Source: Hydnum rufescens UP504 (Eukaryota; Basidiomycota; Agaricomycetes; Cantharellales; Hydnaceae). From it: 64,000 bases of DNA. A program made the translations under genes and the position numbers. Shown one piece after another: positions 1-8,310 of this stretch. The notes beneath the pieces are model-generated. The model was not told the origin of the DNA, searched no databases, and saw only the letters and a list, made by a program, of their open reading frames with translations. How positions within the stretch are numbered: position 1 is the stretch's first letter; each line of letters starts with the position of its first letter. Location of the stretch: contig MU129077.1 in NCBI GenBank assembly GCA_014904985.1, positions 1-64,000 of the forward strand. The letters are read 5' to 3'.

Positions 1-44
1 TGAAGAATGCTCAGAAAGAAGCTTGTTCTCTCAAAATTGCACTC

Positions 45-1600
45 ATGAAAAACCAAGAACAACAACAGAAACACTGTGACAAAAAAAAGCAACTTCAAAT
101 CAAGCTCAGTATCAGGGACAAATCTGGAAGGCTTCTTAAAGCCGTAGGTCCACAAGTTTATTATAGAATTATCCTAAGGTTTTATTATATAGCATGCCAC
201 ACCTCAGTTAAAAAGCCAATGTGTGAAGTGGCCATTATCTCCTATCAAGGACAATCATGGCCAAGTGACGAAGCCATGTATCTGAAGCCGCCATACCAAC
301 TGGTTCCACCCAACACATTGGGGTGCTACTGTATCTCCAATGCGGTGATCCGCTCTAAATGGCATCTCACTCAGGCCATTAAACTCCTTCGCGGAAGCTG
401 TGGGGGCCACCGATATCAGACACTTTATCCCTTGACTTTGTCCAATTGGATGAACCCATGCAGCAAGAATGAACAACAGCAGGGGGTAGGAGAGTGGTCA
501 GAGAAGACTCTTGAAGCAGTGAATACAGAGTGCTTGAAAGTGGAATTGAAGGGATTGCAGGGATGTCCTTGCTTTCTGGTGTGTCCACTACTAATATTTT
601 GCTTTCTGATGTGAGAACTCTTAACATAAATGTATCAGTCCAACCATCCCGACATAGTGAAGGCAGTATGCAAGCATCTTGTGGAGTACCGTACAACTGG
701 GGTTCCTATTTCTCATGTCATTGTCAAATCAACACTCATTGGGACAATTAAGTCAAAAGCCCCAGAACTACTTATAGACAGGAAGTTCAAGTGTTCTGAC
801 AAATATATCCATTGCTTTCTACATATGCATTTACAGTGGTCAGTGCATACTTCCACCCGAGCAGCCCAAAAGATCCTGAGTGATTGGGAACAGCAGTGCG
901 TAGATGCATTCATGCATATTGCTTATAACATTAAACTGTTCACTATCCCTCCTGAGCTTGTTATCAATGCCGACCAGACCAGGGTGTGTCTCATCCCAGC
1001 TGGAGATAAGACTTGGGCTCCAACAGGAAGCAAACAGGTCACGACTATGGCAAAGGAGGAAAAGCAACAGTTCTCACTGATGGTGGCAACATCGGCTGCT
1101 GGAGAGGTAATCCCATTCCAGGCAATCCATAAGGGAAAGACAATGAGTTCTCTTCCATCTTTCGAGAGTTGTGCTAAAGGAGAGTCCATGGGATCCAGTG
1201 GACCCCTGGAGGTGCTACCCACTGGAGCTTGTTGGAAGCTATGAAGGAGGTAAGTACAAGATGAATTATATTTATCTATCTATGATCTTCCTGATGGTAC
1301 TGTGGTATGATTTAGTGGGTAGATAAAGTTCTTAAACCTCACATTCAATGAGTCAAAGCATGCCACTTCCTTCCTCAATGGCAGAAATCCATCCTCATAA
1401 TCGATATATGGTCTGTCCATCGATCCAAGGAATTTACAGGGTGGATGAAAGGAAACCACCCTGACATCAAAATTAACTACATTCCTGGTGGATGTATGTG
1501 TTCGTTCTTGAGTTTCGAAACATTGACCTTAGTTATATTTCCAAATAGGCACAGGGAAGTTTCAGCCTGCAATGTAGGCCTACAACAGACTGGTCAGCCA
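45..1600 (+). pseudogene. DDE-superfamily transposase, N-terminal and catalytic part (interrupted)
   Basis: This is a pogo/Tigger-like DDE endonuclease (DDE_1 type), the enzyme that cuts and pastes a DNA transposon. Visible motifs: the first catalytic Asp in VINADQT (about 958-978), then TWAPTGSKQV and the strand FQAIHKGKT; the second Asp in IIDIWSVHRS (about 1,400); then YIPGGC followed by TGKFQP and NVGLQQ. I read two introns, 1,250-1,315 (GTAAGT to TTTAG) and 1,494-1,548 (GTATGT to AATAG); splicing the second joins GGC to TGKFQP. Damage: a stop at 612-614, a frameshift near 1,180-1,200 before the segment THWSLLEAMKE, and a one-base loss before NVGLQQ. The usual third Asp (CDVG) reads Asn. 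The C-terminal half lies 5.6 kb away at 7,191. The region upstream of about 630 is weakly supported. Confidence 0.82.
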
Positions 1601-1639
1601 TATTTGATACCTATGATAGGTATCAAATTTGCGACACTT

Positions 1640-1657
1640 TTTGGTACCTAAGTAGGT
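1640..1657 (+). repeat. Left inverted-repeat core of element A
   Basis: TTTGGTACCTAAGTAGGT is an exact inverse of 7,120-7,137. Just outside it (about 1,606-1,625) is a perfect 9 bp stem hairpin, GATACCTAT-G-ATAGGTATC. Similarity to the other end continues weakly outward (TAGGTRTC) and inward. Confidence 0.75.
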
Positions 1658-1659
1658 CC

Positions 1660-1900
1660 AATTGTGATGGGGTGCCATATGGGTGCCAATTGATAATTCA
1701 ATATCAGAGAATCAGCCCAAATGGGGCCCCAATTGGGCCCATATACCCCAATGTGGTGCCATGGGGCCCCAATGTGGCTCCAAAATGAACCCCTTCATAG
1801 TTTCCACACTACTGAGGCACTGATCTGCATTTAATTTTAATTATTACAATTATGGTATCAACAGCTAGTAGAATATCCACTATATCCACTCCCTGCGGGT
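1660..1900. repeat. GGGGCCCC-rich subterminal zone and AT-rich spacer, left end of element A
   Basis: Several GGGGCCCC and GGGCCC self-complementary octamers/hexamers alternate with CCAATT (about 1,715-1,770). An AT-rich spacer (about 1,825-1,860) follows. The right end (6,948-7,110) has the same two components in mirror order. No gene is visible. Confidence 0.6.
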
Positions 1901-3580
1901 GCAGGGAGTATACTTGAAAGACAAGAACACATACCTGGCGAAAGTCCCCCTAAAATATGGGGGCTTTGCATGCATACATTACATGGGGGTATTCATTTTG
2001 TCGCGATTCCACTCGATCGGGCGAGATTTTCGGGGGCTGCACATGTCCGTATTTCCTGTTGGGGCTCTGTCCATGTTCTTGTTGGGTTGGGTTTTGTTGG
2101 GGGCAGGGGTGACCTAGAATAACAAAAGAATCATTAGTAGAGACTATATTGAGTGAGAACTTACCTGAGATTACCACACACCCGCTGGAGCGGGGGTGTG
2201 GTAACCCATTGTCCGTCAGTTGCGTAGGTTGCTGCTGGTTCAGGGGCTGGACCCTTAGACATGATCTTCGGCAGCTGCGCATGTCCGTATTATGTGCAGG
2301 GGGCTTCATCCATGTTCCTGTTCGGGTGGATTTTCGCGGAGGCACAGGCTAGAATAACAAACAATGTGCTACATTAGTAAAATAAAAGAGAGGCAGCACC
2401 AAAAGAGCAGCTGGTGCTGCTCTCTTGGTGCCGTTGTACAACTAGTAATGAAAAACTTACGAGGCACCCACACCTGCCACAGCGGGTGTGGTGCCATGCT
2501 TTGCCCATCGTTGTGTCCATTGCAGGCATTTGGGAGTTGGCCGCTTGGGCGCAATCTTCGGCGGCTATGTGTCGTGCGGGGTTTCATTCGGGAGTTGGGC
2601 CCTTGGCCACGATCTTTGGCAGCTACACGTTGTGCGGGGTTTCGTTCGGGAGTTGGGCCCTTGGCGCATGATCTTCGGCGGCTACGCGTCGTGCGGGGTT
2701 TCGTTCGGGAGTTGGGCCGCATCTCGGCTACATCGTGCGGTCCTCGTTGGCCTTGGCCGTGATCTTTGGCGGCTACGCGTCATGCGGGGTTTTCGTTCGG
2801 GAGTTAGCCCCTCTTCGGTGGCTATGTGTCGTGTGGGTGTTCATGCAGGGAGGGGGACCTAGAATAGCACATAGTAATGTTAGTAAAAAAAAAGAACTCA
2901 CCAGATAGCACCACACCCTGCTGCAGCAGGTGTGGTGCTGTATCTATCCGTCGATTGCATGGGCTTGGGGGCCGTGGTAACGTTGTGTAGGCGGGACTCT
3001 GGATTTGGGCAGGCCATACACGTCCGTATTACGCAGGGGGCTCCATGTTTTCTCATCAGGTGGATTTTCGTGCAGGGGGGAAGCCTAGAACAACAAATGG
3101 TACATTAGTAAAATTGAAGAGAAGCAGCACCAAAAGAACAGCTACAGCTGCTCTTTTGGTGCCTGGAGTATGGTATGGAAGGAAAACTCACCTAATAGGA
3201 CCACACACCTGCCGCAGCGGGTGTGTGGTGCTGTGTTTTATCTGTCATCGTGTGGGGGCTGCGCATGTATGCAGGGTGTTGGGCGGATTTCGACCCGCAT
3301 TGATTTCCAGGCGGCCATCGGGGTTGGGATCATCATTATGCAGGTCAGTCAGAGGCAAGAACCTTAAACCTAGAATGGAAATACTACTGTTAGTTATGAT
3401 GTTGAAGAAGTACAACAAGGGCAGCTTTGGCTTCCCTTTTTGCACAGCTGTACATAGTGGGAAGGAACTCACCTATATGACCACACACCCGCTGCCACGG
3501 GTGTGTGGTCCTCTTCTAGTTCCTCTGGATCCTGTGGTCGAGTCCTATATACGAACGAAATGGCTGAGGTAAGCATCAAA
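1900..3580 (-). repeat. Left arm of element A: minus-oriented intron-like/exon-like module array
   Basis: Read on the minus strand, away from the palindrome, this holds about five modules. Exon-like pieces end in a GC-rich hairpin (near 3,480, 3,200, 2,919, 2,466 and 2,177). Intron-like pieces run from GTAAGT or GTGAGT through a second hairpin (clear at 3,128-3,165 and 2,397-2,433) to an ACTAAT branch-like site and TTCTAG. An example is the piece from about 2,459 down to about 2,350. The modules nearest the element end are the most diverged and are replaced in part by a 58 bp tandem repeat. No long conserved reading frame crosses the modules, so transcription is inferred. Confidence 0.6.
2525..2845. 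repeat. Tandem repeat of about 58 bp, roughly five copies
   Basis: Units contain ATCTTCGGCGGCTACGCGTC and GGGGTTTCGTTCGGGAGTTG. Copies start near 2,554, 2,612, 2,670 and 2,761, with an extra partial piece near 2,720. The ORFs across it (GVSFGSWALGHD...) come from the repeat and are not supported as genes. Confidence 0.8.
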
Positions 3581-3589
3581 ACAAACCAC

Positions 3590-4221
3590 TCAACGCCAGG
3601 ACTTTCCGGGATCGAAAGAGCGCCCAATTAGGGGCAGCACAAGCCTCATATAGATAGATAATAAATACCTAGATGCAAAATAAATAATAAATACTAAATA
3701 TTTGTCTAATACAAGTGAGGAAAAGAGGGATAGTCAGTTGGATTGCACTAAGGCAGCATGTGCAAAGCAGAATTGGGCGACTTCCATGCATTAGTAATTG
3801 GCCCAAAATTGAGTATCTTGGTGGCATGTATGTATATTTCATGGACGCCGAAATGAATTGGACAACCTGGCTAATTTTCAATTTCTCGTGCCTTCAATTT
3901 CCTAAATAGGAAATTGAAGGCACAAGAAATTGAAAATTAGCCAGGTCATCCAATTCGTTTCGGCGTCCATGAAATATACATACATGCCACCAAGATACTC
4001 AATTTTGGGCCAATTACAATGCATGGAAGTCGCCCAATTCTGCTTTGCACATGCTGCCTTAGTGCAATCCAACTGACTATCCCTCTTTTCCTCACTTGTA
4101 TTAGACAAATATTTAGTATTTATTATTTATTTTGCATCTAGGTATTTATTATCTATCTATATGAGGCTTGTGCTGCCCCTAATTGGGCGCTCTTTTGAGC
4201 CCGGAAAGTCCTGGCATTGAG
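3590..4221. repeat. Central 632 bp near-perfect palindrome of element A
   Basis: The two arms (about 312 bp each) are reverse complements with only a handful of mismatches. The axis lies at about 3,905.5 (TTTCCT-AAAT-AGGAAA). Arms run from CTCAACGCCAGGACTTTCC on the left to its inverse on the right. Both arms carry AGATAGATAATAAATACC and GCGCCCAATTAGGGGCAG. TATA-like stretches (TCTATATGAGG near 4,155 and its mirror near 3,650) would suit outward transcription, but that is inference. ORFs within it mirror each other and are artefacts. Confidence 0.92.
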
Positions 4222-4249
4222 CAGTATCCTCACATCTATTTGGAGGCGC

Positions 4250-6860
4250 CCAAAGCAAGTGCCACACACCCGCCGGGGCAGGTGTGTGGCACTGTTAGGT
4301 GAGTTTTCTTTTTACAGGCTGTACCACAACGCCAAAAGAGCAGCACTAGCTGCTCTTTTGGCGTTGCTTGAATTCTTTATTTACTAACGTTCATTATTCT
4401 AGGTTCCTTCCCTCTGCTACCTGAAGAATGCACCGACAAGACTCAGGACGAAATACGAGGGCACGCACAGCCGCCCAGGACCCCAAGACTCAACTATCTG
4501 CGACCTATAGAATGATGCCTGCCACACCCGCTTCGGCGGGTGTGGTAATATTAGGTATTTTTTTTTATTACGGGGTGGATGATGACGCCAAAAGAGCAGC
4601 CCCGCCTGCTCTTTTGGCGTTGCTTCTGTTATTTTTTTTAAACTAACATATTCGTTATTCTAGATTTTCTCCCTCCGCCAAACTCCCCATCCAAAGAACA
4701 CACAGACAAGGCCTGGGCGAAATACAGGGGTGCGTGCAGCCACCCAGGACCCCAACCCTTGCGTATCCCCAACCCCTACAACGACAATCAAGTACGGCAC
4801 TGCACACCCGCTTCGGCGGGTGTGTGGCAATCTTGGGTCAGTTTTTTTAAATTACGGGGTGTATTACGACGCCAAAAGAGCAGCACTAGCTGCTCTTTTG
4901 GCGTTGCTTATGTTATTTTTTTTTTACTGACGTATTACTTAGTCTAGGTTCTTTCTCCCTCTGTTCGAAGAACACACAGACAACATCCACCATGAAATAC
5001 GGGAGCGCACAGCCGCCCAGACCCCAACTTGCAACCTATATGACAACGAAACAAGGACGGCGCCACACACCCGCTTCGGCGGGTGTGTGGCAATATTAGG
5101 TGAGCTTCTTCATTATGGGGTGTACGGCAACGCCAAAAGAGCAGCCCTGGCCCCTCTTTTCGCGTTGCCTTCAAGTTTTTTTTTCTTTACTAACATTTTA
5201 CTATTCTAGGGACCTTCACGCTGCAATATCTGACCCGATGAATGCACCGACCAGACGCAGGGCGAAACGCAGGAGTGCGCAGTTGCCTAGACCCCCGACT
5301 TTTGATTATCCGCAATGCAATCTATACGACTACGCAACAAATACAGTGCCACACACCCGCCGAAGTGGGTGTGTGGCAATATTGGGTGAGCTTTTCATTA
5401 CGGGGTGTACGATGACGCCAAAAGAGCAGCACCAGCTGCTCTTTTGGCGTTGCATATGTTATTTTTTTTTAACTAATGTATTACTTAGTCTAGATTCTTT
5501 CTCCCTGCGTGAAACCGCCCTGAAGAATACACAGACAATGCCCACCCCGAAATACGGGAGCGCGCTGCCACCCAAGACCCAAACCCTCGACCATCCGCAA
5601 GTTATAGAATGACGGATCAAATACGATGCCACACACCCACTGAAGCGGGTGTGTGGCAATATTATGTGAGTTTTTTTTATTACGCGGTTTACGACAATGC
5701 CAAAAGAGCAGCACCTGCTGCTCTTTTGGTGTTGCTTGTATTATTTTTCTACTAACATATTGATTATTCCAGGTTCTTTCTCCCTATGTGAAACCCCACC
5801 CGAAGCCAGCACAGATGAAGGCCAAGGCAAAATACGGACGTACACAGGCACCCGAAAGCCCAGCCCCGAACACCCACGGTGACCACCACGATGAGTTAAA
5901 TACGATACCATATGCTGCTGCGGCAGGTGTATGGTATTAGTAGGCGAGTTTTCCACGTACTACAATGCCAAAAGAGCAGCATCAGCTGCTCTTTTGGCAT
6001 TGCTTGGATTCTTTTTTTATTATTAACATGCATGCTCATTATTCTAGGTCTTTTCTCCCACCACGAAACTTCACCCACCCAAGAATACATAGACAAGGCC
6101 CAGGGCGAAATATGGGCGCACGCACAGCCACCCAAGACGACCCTCAAGCATCTCTACACAACGACGAATTGAATACAGTGCCACACGCCCGCTTTGGCGG
6201 GTGTGTGGCACTATTAGGTGAGTTTGTTTCATCACACGGTGTACCATGACGCCAAAAGAGCAGCACTAGCTGCTCTTTTGGCGTTGCTTCTGTTATTTTT
6301 TTTAAAAACTAACATACTGATTATTCTAGGCTTTCTCCCTCCGCGAAACCTCCATGCGATGAATGCACTGACAAGGCCCGGGCAAACTACGGGCGCCCGC
6401 ACAGCCACGCAAGATTCCAATGCTCGACTATCCACAACCAATACAACGACGAATCGAATATGGTGCCACACACCCGCCAAAGCGGGTGTGTGGCTATATT
6501 AGGTGAGTTTTCCCATTATGGGGTATACCACAATGCCAAAGGAGCAGCACCAGCTGCTCTTTTGGCATTGCCTTGGTTTTTTTTTGCTTTTACTAATGCA
6601 TTTGCTATTCTAGGTACCTTCTCCCACTGTGAAACCCCACCCAAAGCCAGCACAGACGAGGCCCAAGGCGAAATACCGACCTACGTGGCCACCCGAAAGC
6701 CCAGCAACCGCAACGAGAAATTAAATATGATACCACACACCCGCTGAAGCGGGTGTGTGGTACTATTAGGTGAGTTTTTCTTCACGGAGTGTACTACGGC
6801 GCCAAAAGAGCAGCACCAGCTGCTCTTTTGGTGCCATCTGTCTGTCTTTTTTTTAATTAC
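4250..6860 (+). repeat. Right arm of element A: plus-oriented intron-like/exon-like module array
   Basis: Ten modules with a period of about 260-285 bp. Exon-like parts (about 150-190 bp) begin GTTCTTTCTCCCTC, carry ...GAATGCACCGACAAGGCC... and end with a hairpin of the form CCACACACCCGC-TTCG-GCGGGTGTGTGG (starts near 4,260, 4,519, 4,801, 5,062, 5,349, 5,629, 5,908, 6,179, 6,466 and 6,730). Intron-like parts (about 110 nt) start GTGAGTTTTT, hold a second hairpin (GCCAAAAGAGCAGC / GCTGCTCTTTTGGC; near 4,331, 4,590, 4,870, 5,134, 5,416, 5,698, 5,966, 6,249, 6,534 and 6,801), then a T-run, ACTAAC and ATTCTAG. A conserved frame (ECTDKAQGEIRAHAQPP) runs through parts of several exon-like pieces but is usually closed by stops. 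Confidence 0.8.
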
Positions 6861-6947
6861 AACACCAACCCCCCAATACTCAAAACCTGCGCGAGCTATC
6901 TGTAAACTGGTGACTCCACCGAATGAAAACATATGACCCCAGGGGTA

Positions 6948-7110
6948 TCTGTATAAATAATAATAAATGAATAATAATAAATAAATAAATAATCATAAAT
7001 ACTTATGTGGTCTAGCACAGTGGTTGACCAGAAGTTGGCCCAATAAGGCCCCAATGGGACCCCAATTGGCACCCAAGCCACAACCAAAGTGGTGGACTGG
7101 GGCCCCAATA
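6948..7110. repeat. AT-rich simple repeat and GGGGCCCC zone, right end of element A
   Basis: An (AAT/AAAT)n tract covers about 6,952-7,008. It is followed by GGCCCC, GGGACCCC and GGGGCCCC motifs with CCAATT. Element B has the same order at its right end (16,657-16,805), which supports a shared design. Confidence 0.65.
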
Positions 7111-7119
7111 GTGTCTGGT

Positions 7120-7137
7120 ACCTACTTAGGTACCAAA
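7120..7137 (-). repeat. Right inverted-repeat core of element A
   Basis: ACCTACTTAGGTACCAAA is the exact reverse complement of 1,640-1,657. GGGGCCCC lies immediately inward at about 7,099-7,106. Confidence 0.75.
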
Positions 7138-7190
7138 TCATGCCCCAGAATAGACACCTAACAAGGGGGTCACATATGGCTGTCCAAGGT

Positions 7191-8022
7191 GGCCTACAAC
7201 AACCTATCAAGCACCATATACAATGCCAGTGCCTTGAGGACCTGGTTTCATACAGTATGTTGGGGAAGAGCTCGACCGAGGGGTGGGACCTGGTAATATC
7301 CATGTGCCAACTGACATTAATCGGCTGTGCAATGCCACTGTGGTATGGATAACCAAGACATTCAAATGGCTTCAGGACAATCCAAGTCTGGTACAATTGG
7401 TGTGCAACACCAAATATTCAGTGATTCTTAGGCATGGAAGCTGTGTACTGCCAGGAATTGGAATCTATTGTATGAATGTTTGATGAGTGCCAAGGCTGTA
7501 TCAACTGTGCTGGAGCACTTTGATGAAGATCCATCATTTGCTCTTCAGGTTACACCACTTTCTGATGGTCCAGACACCTCTGACACTATAGACCATCCTG
7601 AATCCACTGACTTTGATCAAGATGACGATACATCTCTCCCCACTACCCATCTTGCTCAAGTCCATCTTGACCCCCGATACACTTCTCCAGCAATGGCTAT
7701 GAAACCAGCAGTGAGGCCAAAGAAATTCAAGATAAACAACAACCTCTTTGCACTGGACGAGTCTGGCCACAGTTATCAAATTATCAGTCTGTTTGATGAA
7801 GAAGAGCTTACCAACAAGGATGCCGAAGGTGAAACTGACCCAGAAGATGCAGATGAGTCAGAGACTGAAGTGGGCCAGAATGGTGCCAGTAAGTGTTCAT
7901 TAGTATATATCCTTCATGTGATGGTCAATAATGGTTCATTAGGATCTGGGGATTTGTCAACCCAGTCAGCCACTTTTCCCCATCACCTTAGATATAATGA
8001 GCCTTGCTTTTATTATATCTAA
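7191..8022 (+). pseudogene. DDE-superfamily transposase, C-terminal part
   Basis: This continues the transposase broken at about 1,600. It restarts with GGLQQPIKHHIQ, then INRLCNATVVWITKTF, QDNPSLVQ and, in another frame, AWKLCTARNWNLLYECL, which matches the conserved tail of basidiomycete DDE transposases (W-NLSYECLTS). Frame changes near 7,280 and 7,410 are either decay or a short intron ending TTCTTAG just before 7,432. An acidic tail (FDEEELTNKDAEGETDPED) follows, then a possible intron from GTAAGT at about 7,890 to TTAG at about 7,943. The frame closes at 8,022 inside the hairpin/GGGGCCCC module, so that module overlaps the 3' end of the gene. Confidence 0.75.
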
Positions 8023-8145
8023 GTAAGAATTTCACCAGGGGGCCCCAGGGGCTGGATAAGGTCATTTTCAGATTGAGACATGGGGGCCCCAGGGGCCCCT
8101 TCAAGGGAACTTTGGCAATTTTCCCTGCAGCTTAAGGTGCTCTTT
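7962..8145. repeat. Hairpin plus GGGGCCCC module, copy 1
   Basis: A perfect 12 bp stem (CTTAGATATAAT / ATTATATCTAAG, about 7,989-8,025) is followed by two GGGGGCCCCAGGGG blocks (about 8,039-8,060 and 8,083-8,100). The piece starts CACCTTAG and ends CTTAAGGTG, an inverted pair that could make it a small stand-alone element. The module resembles the reverse complement of 16,718-16,885 and matches 11,930-12,085 in direct orientation. Confidence 0.65.
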
Positions 8146-8310
8146 TGCGGATGGACTCAGTAGTGAGGAATCAAATTTTATCGACTGGGCTGTGGTATTA
8201 GTTACACAAGTAACAAAAACTACTGTAGAGAGAGGGGGGTGGACTAAAGATGAGAAAATTAAAGAATGATAGGGTGAATGAATTAAAACATGCAGTGAGA
8301 GTCAGTCAGC

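Larger units (their letters stand above)
1607..7165. mobile_element. Element A: palindrome-centred element with outward intron/exon arrays
   Basis: A 5.5 kb insert splits the transposase reading frame. Its ends are imperfect inverted repeats with a perfect 18 bp core (1,640-1,657 and 7,120-7,137), followed inward on both sides by related GGGTGCCAATTG and GGGGCCCC-rich sequence. An 11 bp direct repeat, GGCCTACAACA, flanks the insert (1,577-1,587 and 7,191-7,201); it could be a target duplication or partial duplication of the GLQQ codons. Inside, in order: AT-rich DNA, a minus-oriented module array, a 632 bp palindrome, a plus-oriented module array, AT-rich DNA. No transposase of its own is seen, so it looks non-autonomous. 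The exact boundaries are inferred. Confidence 0.65.

Noticed and set aside
3669..4108. ORFs in the palindrome (MKISQVVQFISASMKYTYM and mirror)
   Set aside because: The same peptides appear mirrored from both arms, with no splice or family support.
4250..6860. Bacterial intrinsic terminators or REP elements (GC hairpin followed by T-run)
   Set aside because: Each hairpin/T-run sits inside a GT...CTAAC...AG frame, and the whole window shows spliceosomal introns, so bacterial terminators do not apply.
7962..8145. Helitron 3' terminus (hairpin near an end)
   Set aside because: No CTRR end after the hairpin, no Rep/helicase, and the module occurs in inverted pairs, unlike Helitrons.
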